A program made the translations under genes and the position numbers. The notes under the pieces were generated by a model that worked only from the letters and a program-made list of their open reading frames with translations, had not been told where the DNA came from and made no database searches. A DNA stretch of 64,000 nucleotides from positions 2,552,501-2,616,500 of the forward strand of contig NZ_CP074126.1 in assembly GCF_018282095.1 (NCBI RefSeq), written 5' to 3'. This document shows positions 1 to 8,101 of this stretch, in pieces. Position 1 is the stretch's first letter; each line of letters opens with the position of its first letter. Origin of the DNA: Pseudovibrio brasiliensis (GTDB lineage: Bacteria; Pseudomonadota; Alphaproteobacteria; Rhizobiales; Stappiaceae).

Positions 1-163
1 TACGGGTCTTGTTCACAAGACGACAGATCGCACCACCGGTTGGATAGTAAACACCGGTAACACCGCCGGTGCCGATGGATACGAAACGATTTTCTGCCGA
101 AGCTCCAGTTGCAACGCTAACCGCAATCAGCGCAGCTCCAACTGCAACATTGCTAAGTTTCAT
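1..163 (-). CDS. TAXI-family TRAP transporter solute-binding protein (5' part only)
   Basis: Only the first 54 codons lie in the window; the gene runs off the left edge. The product begins with a signal peptide ([20 protein letters not shown], cleavage probably after ASA). The mature part starts with a stretch containing [19 protein letters not shown], the hallmark N-terminus of TAXI (TRAP-associated extracytoplasmic immunogenic) periplasmic binding proteins. These deliver small acids such as glutamate or other carboxylates to a fused DctQM-type TRAP permease. The start is ATG at 163, preceded by a strong GGAGGT at 169-174. The permease gene would be expected beyond the left edge and is not visible. 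The substrate cannot be told from this fragment. Confidence 0.85.
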   Translation of the reverse strand, partial: MKLSNVAVGAALIAVSVATGASAENRFVSIGTGGVTGVYYPTGGAICRLVNKTR

Positions 164-189
164 ACGAACCTCCACTTAAGTTGTAATTG

Positions 190-216
190 CGCGATCCCGT
201 AACTCACGGTATCGCG
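190..216. promoter_or_regulatory. Inverted repeat upstream of the TAXI gene
   Basis: CGCGATCCCGT and ACGGTATCGCG form a nearly perfect dyad around AACTC, 27 bases before the TAXI start codon and so within its probable 5' leader. It could be an operator or a leader hairpin. No regulator can be named from the sequence. Confidence 0.35.
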
Positions 217-938
217 AATAGGAAATCTTGGCATTTTAACCATCAGACACGCCTATTTCCCACTGGCACAGAATGAATGATGCCAAAAGCGGTGAAATAC
301 GTACACATCTATTGCTTGGATTACCAGTAAACTCTCAAAACTGCCGGTGACGTCCAAGCCGCACGCCATTCCACTTAACAAACTGATTCAAAAATACTTT
401 TTCAGATATATGAGCATTTCGCACACGCGAAAGCCCCACAGATATTTCACGAAAAACTGCCAAAATTCAGGTGATACACCAGCAAACTGCCGATTGCTTC
501 CACAAAATAGTATACTAAGGTATTACAGATTTTGTGAAGTATCACGCTTCATTTAGTGCAGCGATCCTACGTTATTTCACCTAGAGAGCTAATAATACCC
601 CCAAAACCAATAGATGACTGAAATGATTGCAGCAGTCACCTCCTCTGGAGCAGATCGTAGCCCAACGCGCAATTTGTGCACCGCACCCTACACTCTGCCG
701 ACGTGAGAACAGAGGTTACTCATATGTCGTTCATATAGAGAGCGCCCAACCAAACATCATTTTACTCTCTACCTTCCCAGTTTAATGCATTTCAGCAATC
801 ACATCGCCCACTCAACATAAGAACGGTCAAAAAGCCTAAAAAACGCACTATGTGGAAAATAAAAAAAAGCGCTTGCGCTAAGCCCCTGCAATCCTTAGAA
901 GACCCCTCACAGGCAGCGACCCAGCGGTCACCGCCCAA
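217..938. other. Non-coding stretch between the TAXI gene and tRNA-Lys
   Basis: About 720 AT-rich bases without a convincing gene. The short open frames here lack a plausible ribosome site and family resemblance. It presumably holds the promoters of the TAXI gene (leftward) and of the tRNA (rightward). Confidence 0.5.
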
Positions 939-1014
939 GAGCCCGTAGCTCAGCTGGTAGAGCAACTGACTTTTAATCAGTAGGTCCACGGTTCGAACCC
1001 GTGCGGGCTCACCA
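939..1014 (+). tRNA. tRNA-Lys (anticodon TTT), CCA encoded
   Basis: The cloverleaf is complete. The acceptor GAGCCCG pairs with CGGGCTC, the D arm holds AGCTCAGCTGGTAGAG, the anticodon arm is CTGAC-TTTTAAT-CAG with anticodon TTT, and the T arm contains GGTTCGAACCC. The 3' end is A followed by an encoded CCA. The 3' half from the anticodon arm onward is repeated at 17644-17709, so this gene was very likely the attachment site of the integrated element to its right and was restored on integration. Confidence 0.95.
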
Positions 1015-1035
1015 TTTAACCTCATGGTATATAAA
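970..1035 (+). repeat. Attachment-site repeat at the tRNA-Lys 3' end (left copy)
   Basis: A 66-base stretch starts at the tRNA-Lys anticodon stem and runs through CCA into ATTTAACCTCATGGTATATAAA. It is repeated exactly at 17644-17709. Similarity continues beyond it at a lower level for about 350 bases on both sides. An exact tRNA 3'-end duplication with a tyrosine recombinase inside the right-hand copy is the usual mark of an integrative element. Confidence 0.85.
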
Positions 1036-1049
1036 GAGGTTTAGCAAAG

Positions 1050-1069
1050 CTCCCTCCCGGGAGTTTTTT
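1050..1069 (+). terminator. Rho-independent terminator after tRNA-Lys
   Basis: CTCCC and GGGAG pair around a four-base loop and are followed by TTTTTT, 35 bases after the tRNA. Confidence 0.7.
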
Positions 1070-1343
1070 GCATTTGGGCCTCGTGTCAGCACTATGTCAA
1101 CAAATGAGAGTGTTTCAGAAGCCGACTTTGCTCTCACAATGCCCTCAACATCTTCTCTAGTTTAGCTCTGGAAAAGCTGTGAATGTCGTCCTAGTTGTCA
1201 GCAAACGAGCAAGTCACTTGGGTTGACAGATTACAGAGTTGAAAACGAGCTGTCATAAGTCGTCAGAGCTTCAAGGCAAGCTTACCAAACCGAGCACTTG
1301 TCAAGCCTAGATATCATTAGACTAAAGCCCATTTTTATCGCCT

Positions 1344-1391
1344 TCTTGTAATCAGGGGGGGGTGCGGGTTCGATCCCTGCTGCCGACACCA
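1344..1391 (+). pseudogene. tRNA-Thr(TGT) 3' fragment, first copy
   Basis: CTTGTAATCAGG followed by GCGGGTTCGATCCCTGC and TGCCGACACCA matches the anticodon loop, T arm and acceptor 3' strand of a tRNA-Thr(TGT). There is no D arm or 5' acceptor upstream, so it cannot be a functional tRNA. The bases after it (ACCATTTAACCTCATGGT) are those that follow tRNA-Lys at 1011, so this is a hybrid junction of two tRNA-borne attachment regions. A related copy lies at 18008-18056. Confidence 0.7.
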
Positions 1392-1430
1392 CCATTTAAC
1401 CTCATGGTACATAAAGAGGTTTATCAAAGC

Positions 1431-1454
1431 AAAGCTCCCAATTGGGAGCTTTTT
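1431..1454 (+). terminator. Terminator after the tRNA-Thr fragment
   Basis: AAAGCTCCC, AATT and GGGAGCTTTTT make a symmetric hairpin ending in five Ts. It is related to the terminator after tRNA-Lys. Confidence 0.65.
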
Positions 1455-1901
1455 GCATTTAGACCTCGTGTCAGCGCTATGAAAGCAAATGAGAGCATTT
1501 GAAAAGCGCAATTTCACCCCTCTTTTAGCTCTAGTATTTGCCCTTTCAAATTATGAAAATCAACACTGCAAAGAGAACTTCGAAGTTTTAACTTCGATGG
1601 TCTGTTAGCTGATGCATTTTTAAATGCCAGTTGGCGCTTTGAAGTAACCCAGTAATTAAATTGGATTAGCTACAGAACTTAATTGAAACACCTAGAGTAG
1701 CCGACAAAATATTTTACAAAGAAATATACTAAACTATTATATCGACAAAACTCTAAAACCACGTATTTAAGTAAACTAAATTAATCTAACTCTGCTACTG
1801 CGGGATTTGCTAAATAGTATTCAGAAGTTGCTCTCCAAAATCTGCTCTCCCTATTGTCGGCATGCATATCAATTTCATGCATGCTGCGACAGGAGCGACA
1901 G
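1455..1901. promoter_or_regulatory. AT-rich upstream region of the MNIO cluster
   Basis: About 450 AT-rich bases without a gene lie before the rightward operon. A perfect 12-base palindrome AACTTCGAAGTT sits at 1577-1588, and its half AACTTCGA is repeated at 1590-1597, one base after it. This may be an operator for the rightward operon, but no regulator gene is nearby to support it. Confidence 0.35.
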
Positions 1902-3215
1902 ATGCCACAAGGACAGTTTCAATCTCATCATGAACACAGGCCTGGTGTGATTGCAGGTTTTCTCCCGCGGGACTCAAAGCTTCTGGGGAAGTGGCTGGAT
2001 CATATCAGTAGAAAATCCATATCAGCGTATGGAGAGCAAATTGAACAAGGCTACTCTTTTTTGGAGCCTTCAGTTCAAGCCCTAGCCTTTTTGCTGAATA
2101 AAGACGATCACCTTCATGGTCTTGTAAGCGAGATGATTGAGCAAGGCTGGCAAGTTCACCAAGAAGAACAACCAAAAGTGGCTTATGGAATTAAATCCAT
2201 CAACAATATGCTATGCGCGCTCAATTACATTATCAAACATGCACCAATCTTTGATCCGGACTTGCCGCATTCAGCATTTCCAATGTCAGGATTGTTTGTC
2301 TACATGATGTGGACACCCGCAGGGAACTTTGTCTTTAAAAACAAGCTTTTCAATGATGCCCTGAGAAACATCCTTGATGCCTGGTGTGAGTTTTTAGACT
2401 CTCCGGCCTCACTCAGTGTCGTTGTTACCTCAAAGGATGGTTGGCTTTCTGAAGCCTCATGGAAAGCGAACAGCCTGGATCAGTTCGTTACAAAAGAACA
2501 GATCGAGAAAGACCCTGTGCATTGGGGATACACGTCGTTTAATGACTTCTTCCATCGTCAAATCATTACGATCTGCCGACCAATTGATGGGCCGGACAAT
2601 GATGTAGTGATTACATCTGCTAATGATGGCACCGTTTATCGCATTGCACGTAATGTGAAACTGGACGACGATTTTGAGACGAAAGCCCAAAACTATTCTC
2701 TCAAGCAAATGCTTGACGACAGCCCTCTCACAACGCGCTTTGTTGGCGGAGATGTCGTTCAAACATTCCTGAGTGGCAACGACTATCACCGGTGGAGAGC
2801 TCCCATCACGGGAAAGGTTGTCGAAGCACGAGTCGTTAACGGATACATGTTCTCTGAGCTTTATTCGGAAGGGTTTGATCCATCAGCTGGAACTAAGTCT
2901 CAAGGATATGAGGCGATGGTAAACACCAGGGCACTTATCTTTATCGAGAGCGAAAATCCTGCAATCGGTTGCGTATGCGTTATGCCCATTGGGATCACAG
3001 AGATCTCATCGATCTCAATTCAGGTCAAACTAGGCGATAGTGTTCAAAAAGGACAAGAACTTGGGTGGTTCAGCTACGGGGGATCCTCAATGGCTCTTGT
3101 TTTTCAGCCCAAAGCTATCAAGCAGTTTACGATTGTAAATCCTCTTTCAGATAACAACTCCGACAACGGGCCATTTGTCAGAGTTGGGGCACAAATTGCG
3201 ATCTCAACTACTTAA
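1902..3215 (+). CDS. PsiD-like / phosphatidylserine decarboxylase-family enzyme
   Basis: Predicted 437-residue pyruvoyl-type decarboxylase. The C-terminal half has the core of phosphatidylserine decarboxylases: a VGGDVVQTFLSGNDYHRWRAP segment, a hydrophobic IGCVCVMPIGITEISSI segment, and a GGSS motif at about residues 393-396 in place of the LGST self-cleavage motif. The serine after the second Gly would become the pyruvoyl group. The N-terminal extension of about 150 residues is typical of the PsiD (tryptophan decarboxylase) branch rather than of housekeeping Psd. It lacks a membrane segment. I prefer ATG 1902, with AGGAG at 1891-1895, over an in-frame TTG at 1854. It is first in an operon with the ferritin-like and MNIO genes, so it may decarboxylate an amino acid or peptide C-terminus in that pathway. 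The substrate is unknown. Confidence 0.75.
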   Translation: MPQGQFQSHHEHRPGVIAGFLPRDSKLLGKWLDHISRKSISAYGEQIEQGYSFLEPSVQALAFLLNKDDHLHGLVSEMIEQGWQVHQEEQPKVAYGIKSINNMLCALNYIIKHAPIFDPDLPHSAFPMSGLFVYMMWTPAGNFVFKNKLFNDALRNILDAWCEFLDSPASLSVVVTSKDGWLSEASWKANSLDQFVTKEQIEKDPVHWGYTSFNDFFHRQIITICRPIDGPDNDVVITSANDGTVYRIARNVKLDDDFETKAQNYSLKQMLDDSPLTTRFVGGDVVQTFLSGNDYHRWRAPITGKVVEARVVNGYMFSELYSEGFDPSAGTKSQGYEAMVNTRALIFIESENPAIGCVCVMPIGITEISSISIQVKLGDSVQKGQELGWFSYGGSSMALVFQPKAIKQFTIVNPLSDNNSDNGPFVRVGAQIAISTT

Positions 3216-3299
3216 GTCAGTCGTTGTTTTTCTCTTCAGCGCCTGGCGATAATGAAAACCAACGCTAGGTGTGCTTTCGCCAAACCGAAGGACACAGCA

Positions 3300-5348
3300 A
3301 TGAAACACCCTCTCCTAGAACTGAGCGATAGCGCCTGCGCGGCTCTGGTCGATGCATGCACAGATCGCGACCCAAAGTACATAGATGACGATCTGTCCTG
3401 TGTTAAAGCGATAGCTCAAGCAGCTATCAATGTAGAGTTGTTTACAATCCCCCTCTACATGACGGCGCTGTATTCAGTCCAAGGTACACATCAAATCAAT
3501 AGTAAGGGTAGTAAGCTCTATGAAAGTCGCTGGTGGCCTGGCTCTGGTCCTGCCGCTGACCCTGACACAACAAACAAGCAAGTCTTCAATAAAGTCTACA
3601 GCGTGTTTATTGAAGAGATGCTGCACCTTCAACTCGCTTCAAACATGGCAACTTTGATTGGAGTGCAGCCATGCTTCACAAGTCCAGCCTTACAGAACAA
3701 AGAGTTTGGATGGACCTGCTATAAGCATGGCAACACCATGATTCCGCACATTTTGGATTTTAATAATTGGATAGATCACCCCGTCTTATGTTCATATGAT
3801 CCCGACCTAATGAACTTAAAAGGTATACAAGTGATCCTGCGCGCCATGAACAAAGATCAGGCAAAACTGTTCATGGCAATTGAAGAGACCGTTGAACTCG
3901 CCAAGCTCAATCTGGAGAATTCTGAAGTTCCCATACCTGATCCTCAGCCCGATGGTGATAAGACCCGACCAAAGTACTTTGAACCTGCACCATTTGATTG
4001 GTTCAAAGCCAACATGACGGAAGCAGATCTACCTCTGTTCGGCTCAATTGGGCATATGTACTTATGTTACTGGAGCTACTTTGAAATTACCTACTCAGAT
4101 GGAACCAGTTTGCTTGGGCGTCTCTTAGGCTTACAGCGAGACCGGTTCAATAAGCCTGAACAAACGGCTTCACAATATCCGATGATTGATATGAACCTGG
4201 AAGAGCTCGACAGCCTAAAGCTCAAGCTCATTAACAACATCAATGCAATCACTGATCAGGGTGAAGGCGGGGATGTTGTCAAAGACATTGTGAGGGTTTG
4301 GGGCTTTAAGTCATGGGCCAACACACTTGCAAAAGGCTCAGAAAATCCTCTTGGTTGCGTGAAGGAAAAATTCCAGCCTAACAAAGAAGCATTGATTGAA
4401 GATTATCCTCATTACGATGATCAGGGCAATCAGCTCCCAACGCTATCAGGTATAGCCCGCGCCAGATCTGATGCAGCGGATAAAGACCACTTCGAACTGT
4501 TTTCGGAAGTGCTTCAACTCGTACAAAAGCCTGACTACATGACATGGGAGAAATGGCACAACCAAAACCATACTTGGACACCAGATATGCTTGGTACCGA
4601 TGGAGCCCCCAACGTGCCATGTACTGAAGACATCGCGACAGCGCTCAATAAGTTAAAAACCAAGCGTGATACCCATCAAATATTAAGCCAAGCTGCGGTT
4701 GGGACGATTAAGGGCATCACTACAGTCTTGAACAGCTATTGGAATAATAGCGATAACACCGAATTCCCCTCTCCTGCCATGGATGGGTCTGGCGATCGGG
4801 TTTCTATATGCTGGGCTGTTACCGGAAAAGCGCCAGATCTTGTGACAGGTATTGCTTCACAAAAGGAGCACGTTCTTTACCATGCTTGTCAGGGTATGGC
4901 CTTAAACGGTTCAGATACCGAGACTTGTGCCAGTGTTTTAGCTTACCATAGCTGCAAAGGTTCAAACGAATGTAAGACTCAGGGTGGGTGCGGGTTTGTC
5001 CAAAGTGCCAGCGGTGGAGGTAGCTGTGGGGGTTCCGTTGCCAAAGGTCTAAAGAGCGCACCAGCCGACAATAAATGCGGAGGTTTTGGAGGATGTGCAG
5101 TACCAATTTCAGCCTCTCAGCTTTACCCAAAACAAGACGATGATTGCTATGAGATGCAACTCTATAAGTTTGGACCTGCTCCTGAACATAACTCTGAGCC
5201 GTTGAAGCAACATCTCCCTTACTCTGAAGGGGATGCCGTTTACGACATAGCATGGAAAGCTTACTGTCATGCGAAAGGGCTCGATCCTGAAGCTCATAAA
5301 GCGCCAAAGGCCAATGATTTGCGCCTAGCAATGCCACCAAGCACCTGA
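3300..5348 (+). CDS. Ferritin-like (VioB-type) protein with Cys/Gly-rich C-terminal region; possible MNIO substrate
   Basis: Predicted 682 residues from ATG 3300 (AAGGA at 3288-3292); an in-frame ATG at 3252 has no good ribosome site. Residues ~30-300 are a ferritin-like domain of the type found in VioB, with candidate diiron ligands E46 and an EExxH motif (E105, E106, H109). A middle region of unknown fold follows. Residues 530-616 are Cys/Gly-rich, with Cys at 530, 543, 552, 558, 564, 576, 593, 599 and 616. They include the spaced motif CKGSNECKTQGGC and glycine runs. The next gene, 10 bases away, is an MNIO, and enzymes of that family modify Cys (or Asp) in Cys-rich peptides. I infer that this C-terminal region may be the modified substrate, fused to a metalloprotein rather than to a short leader. 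No leader or signal peptide is visible. Confidence 0.75.
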   Translation: MKHPLLELSDSACAALVDACTDRDPKYIDDDLSCVKAIAQAAINVELFTIPLYMTALYSVQGTHQINSKGSKLYESRWWPGSGPAADPDTTNKQVFNKVYSVFIEEMLHLQLASNMATLIGVQPCFTSPALQNKEFGWTCYKHGNTMIPHILDFNNWIDHPVLCSYDPDLMNLKGIQVILRAMNKDQAKLFMAIEETVELAKLNLENSEVPIPDPQPDGDKTRPKYFEPAPFDWFKANMTEADLPLFGSIGHMYLCYWSYFEITYSDGTSLLGRLLGLQRDRFNKPEQTASQYPMIDMNLEELDSLKLKLINNINAITDQGEGGDVVKDIVRVWGFKSWANTLAKGSENPLGCVKEKFQPNKEALIEDYPHYDDQGNQLPTLSGIARARSDAADKDHFELFSEVLQLVQKPDYMTWEKWHNQNHTWTPDMLGTDGAPNVPCTEDIATALNKLKTKRDTHQILSQAAVGTIKGITTVLNSYWNNSDNTEFPSPAMDGSGDRVSICWAVTGKAPDLVTGIASQKEHVLYHACQGMALNGSDTETCASVLAYHSCKGSNECKTQGGCGFVQSASGGGSCGGSVAKGLKSAPADNKCGGFGGCAVPISASQLYPKQDDDCYEMQLYKFGPAPEHNSEPLKQHLPYSEGDAVYDIAWKAYCHAKGLDPEAHKAPKANDLRLAMPPST

Positions 5349-5358
5349 ACGGGATCAA

Positions 5359-6306
5359 ATGAGTTCATTGACTACATCAGAACACGAGGCCGCAGATTCA
5401 GCGGCTTCCAAATTGAACGAAAATACTAACTATTTAGGATTTGGGGTTGGTCTGCGTTCTCAGCACTTCCCTGAGATTATGGCTTGCGAGAGTTTACCTG
5501 TCGACTGGTTTGAGATCATAAGTGAAAACTTCATCGACAACCACGGATATGGACGGCATGTTCTCAAGGAACTTCGCAGCCGATGCCCGATCGTGATGCA
5601 TGGTGTCTCTCTTAATCTGGGTTCATCAGATCCTCTCAATTGGGAGTACCTTCAAAAACTCAAAGAGCTTGCTGAGTTTGTCCAACCGTCATGGATCTCT
5701 GATCACCTGTGCTGGACAGGCGTGTTTGGGCACAACACTCATGATCTCCTGCCAATGCCACTAACGGAAGAGAGCCTCAACCATGTCGCTGAAAGGGTAT
5801 CACGAGTCCAAGAGTTCCTCGGTCGAACAATCCTGCTTGAGAACCCATCCACCTATCTTGAGTTTCGTCAAAATGAACTGAGTGAGTGGGAATTTTTGTC
5901 GTTGCTCGTCAAAAAAACAGACTGCCTTTTGTTGCTTGATGTAAACAATGTCTTCGTCTCTTCCTTCAATCATGGCTATGATCCTCTGGTGTATCTGAAG
6001 AACATTCCTCACAGCAGCATCCAACAAGTGCATTTAGCTGGTCCTACACGGGCTGGTAACTGTCTGGTGGATACCCATGATCAACCTGTCCCAGATCAAG
6101 TCTGGGAGCTTTACAAAGTACTCCTAGAGAAAACCGGCCCTGTCTCCACGCTACTGGAATGGGATGCAAACATCCCGGGCTTTTCTGAGGTTGTCGCTGA
6201 GTTGAACAAGGCACGGCTCATTTTTGAAGGAAAGCCTTACCAGCAACTGGAAAGTGTCGACATCAATCAAGTACCTAGTGCATTCTCAAGCCCGGTTGTT
6301 CGATAA
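5359..6306 (+). CDS. DUF692 multinuclear non-heme iron oxidase (MNIO; MbnB/TglH family)
   Basis: A 315-residue TIM-barrel enzyme of the DUF692 family, whose characterised members MbnB and TglH use two or three iron atoms to oxidise cysteines in ribosomal peptides. The metal-ligand set is complete: H36, E56 (ISEN), H81 (MHGVSLN), D115 and H116 (SDH), E161 (LEN), D194 and N196 (DVNN), H205, H225 (VHLAG), H240, then E267 and D269 (LEWD). About 25 residues precede the barrel. The gene starts 10 bases after the ferritin-like gene, and its stop overlaps the next start by one base (TAATG), so the three are probably translationally coupled. The family assignment is firm. The reaction on this substrate (oxazolone/thioamide, carbon excision, thiooxazole or other) cannot be predicted. 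Confidence 0.92.
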   Translation: MSSLTTSEHEAADSAASKLNENTNYLGFGVGLRSQHFPEIMACESLPVDWFEIISENFIDNHGYGRHVLKELRSRCPIVMHGVSLNLGSSDPLNWEYLQKLKELAEFVQPSWISDHLCWTGVFGHNTHDLLPMPLTEESLNHVAERVSRVQEFLGRTILLENPSTYLEFRQNELSEWEFLSLLVKKTDCLLLLDVNNVFVSSFNHGYDPLVYLKNIPHSSIQQVHLAGPTRAGNCLVDTHDQPVPDQVWELYKVLLEKTGPVSTLLEWDANIPGFSEVVAELNKARLIFEGKPYQQLESVDINQVPSAFSSPVVR

Positions 6307-7157
6307 TGAAGGAAAGTTGTCTAAAGAAAGATATCCAACTAAGGCAACTACAAAACTGGCTACAGGAGGTATTGATAAACCGTGGTGACCTCTTTCAAAA
6401 ACTCTTAGGAGCTCAGCACCAAACAAACCTTACCCTCGAAGAGACCATAAAAGAGACGGAACAGTTTCCTGCAATTGAGCGCATCAACATTTATGCGTCA
6501 GGATACATTATGCGCTTGGTCGAAGCGTTAAAGACAGAGTATCCGCTGCTATGTAAGTTCACGGGAGAGGAAGTCTTTGAAGGTTTCGCAAAGGCATACA
6601 TTGTCACCCACCCTTCGCGTTACACCAGCCTATATCAGTTAGGAGCGAAACTCCCTGAATTTCTTGAGGAAACTCAACCGAAGGGAGCAAACTGCCCTGA
6701 TCAAGTCGCCCTATTTAAAATCCCAGCTGAGTTGGCGCGATATGAGAGAACGCAGGCCGAGATACTGCTCCATTACGGTCTTGAAGAGTATATTTATTCC
6801 ACTTCAGAAACGTCCATCGCCTTTCTGACATCAATCCACTCTGAGCTATTACAAGCATCGCCATGCCTAAGAATTCTCAAGCTAGAGTACCCGATCCGTT
6901 CACTGGCCGTGTCACTTCATTTGAACGAAACCGTGATAACGCCACAGCGAACTGAGAACTGGATAGCTCTCACGCGAAAAGACTACAAGATCGTTTCGTT
7001 GCAAATTAATGATTGGCAGGCTGAGTTGTTGGAAGCTTTGAAGTCTCCAACGCCCCTTTATCGAGCGCTGGAAAATGTTAAATCTGCCAATATGGCTGAA
7101 GTTTTGCTTTGGCTTCCAACTGCACTGGATTTTGGATTGGTCTATTACCCAAAATAG
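6306..7157 (+). CDS. DUF2063-domain partner protein of the MNIO
   Basis: A 283-residue protein with an N-terminal helical DUF2063 domain (residues ~10-110: LQNWLQEVL, an IYASGYIMRLVEALKTEYP segment and HPSRYTSLYQLG). The domain was first annotated as DNA-binding. The same partner type stands beside many DUF692 genes, where it binds the peptide and presents it to the MNIO (MbnC/TglI role). It overlaps the MNIO stop by one base. The C-terminal ~150 residues are less recognisable. I infer substrate recognition for the MNIO rather than DNA binding. Confidence 0.8.
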   Translation: MKESCLKKDIQLRQLQNWLQEVLINRGDLFQKLLGAQHQTNLTLEETIKETEQFPAIERINIYASGYIMRLVEALKTEYPLLCKFTGEEVFEGFAKAYIVTHPSRYTSLYQLGAKLPEFLEETQPKGANCPDQVALFKIPAELARYERTQAEILLHYGLEEYIYSTSETSIAFLTSIHSELLQASPCLRILKLEYPIRSLAVSLHLNETVITPQRTENWIALTRKDYKIVSLQINDWQAELLEALKSPTPLYRALENVKSANMAEVLLWLPTALDFGLVYYPK

Positions 7158-7162
7158 ACCAA
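7137..7162. terminator. Hairpin between the two converging operons
   Basis: TTGGTCTATT and AATAGACCAA pair around six bases and span the stop codon of the DUF2063 gene. The left-going and right-going operons end 11 bases apart here. There is no T run, so this is a weak or bidirectional stop at best. Confidence 0.4.
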
Positions 7163-7168
7163 TCTCAA

Positions 7169-8089
7169 CTACATAAACAAAGCATAGTTTTGCTCGCCCA
7201 GTCTGTATGGAATAATTTGCGATACACCTGTTGCCGCGGTAACAGTTGCTTCTGTTGTCCATCCCATGCAATCGCCGTGGACGCGATTTAGAGTCACCTC
7301 ACCATTACTTGCCATATACGTTATAAAGTAAGGGTCACCCGGCCCAACCATAAATGGATGTACAATATCCAACTCCTGATCATCCTTCAGATGTAAGTGT
7401 GATCCGACCTCATTGGTTCCTTCGCTTAAATCATCCGAGAAATGATCAATATTGACGTTCGGTTTCCATGTATTTGTTTTCAGGAAGAAATTTTCTTTGC
7501 CCCAGGTAAAGAAGGCAAAACGTGTCCATCCTTTTGCCCATTGGTGAGCCCAGACATTTTCTACGACAAGCGGAGGGCTTTTCCCACCGGACTTTGCCGT
7601 GGCTGATATCGTCCAAGTATTAACAGAACCATCTGTATGGTTGTAGCCAAACACAAAATTCTGCCCCAGATCGACAGCACATTTTACTTCACTCAGGTTC
7701 GTCGTATAGGGATAGCGTGTATGATAGAAATGCAAAGGATACTCGGATTTTAGATCCTTCGTTAAGGGGAAGAAATACATGTGCCCGTTTTTAGCCTGAT
7801 AGGCGAGCAAATGAGGCTTATTCATCATGTAAAACGGCTGAATTGAATCCCAGTCTTTGCCAAGCTCAAGTGTATTAGGCACTTGCTTGATCCAAGGTTC
7901 TGCTTCAAGAAGCTCGAATGTGTCACAATTTCCGCTGCCCTTATGGTATCCGACGAGGATCATGGTGCCATAATTGTCGTAGGTTGTCAGAGCGTCATAG
8001 GATTGACTAAATGCTGGCTGTCCGACCTCAGACCATTCCATTACGCCAGCTTGTTGAGTTGGCGTCATCGTGTAAAGAGTTGCAGTCAT
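7169..8089 (-). CDS. Probable beta-propeller protein of unknown function
   Basis: 306 residues, rich in aromatic and beta-forming residues, with no signal peptide or membrane segment. Short repeated blades of the pattern hydrophobic-hydrophobic-x-Y/A-x-x-x-(D/N)-G-x-hydrophobic-x-hydrophobic can be seen: LVGYHKGSGNCDTFEL, LLAYQAKNGHMYFFPL, VFGYNHTDGSVNTWTI and ITYMASNGEVTLNRV. This suits a lectin- or tectonin-like propeller. It is the last gene of the leftward operon, 12 bases after the phosphoesterase stop. I do not recognise the family. A binding role, for example for a glycan or the cluster product, is only a guess. Confidence 0.5.
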   Translation of the reverse strand: MTATLYTMTPTQQAGVMEWSEVGQPAFSQSYDALTTYDNYGTMILVGYHKGSGNCDTFELLEAEPWIKQVPNTLELGKDWDSIQPFYMMNKPHLLAYQAKNGHMYFFPLTKDLKSEYPLHFYHTRYPYTTNLSEVKCAVDLGQNFVFGYNHTDGSVNTWTISATAKSGGKSPPLVVENVWAHQWAKGWTRFAFFTWGKENFFLKTNTWKPNVNIDHFSDDLSEGTNEVGSHLHLKDDQELDIVHPFMVGPGDPYFITYMASNGEVTLNRVHGDCMGWTTEATVTAATGVSQIIPYRLGEQNYALFM

Positions 8090-8101
8090 TATTCCCGTCT
8101 C

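Noticed and set aside
347-556. Possible 69-codon gene upstream of tRNA-Lys
   Set aside because: No ribosome site, no family resemblance and a composition like translated AT-rich spacer.
1344-1391. Possible functional tRNA-Thr
   Set aside because: Only the 3' half is present; there is no D arm or 5' acceptor strand upstream, and the acceptor strand carries a mutation.
1854-1901. N-terminal extension of the PsiD-like protein from TTG 1854
   Set aside because: No ribosome site at the TTG, while ATG 1902 has AGGAG six bases upstream.
6306-7157. DUF2063 protein as a DNA-binding regulator
   Set aside because: The domain was named as DNA-binding early on, but next to a DUF692 enzyme the peptide-binding partner role fits better.
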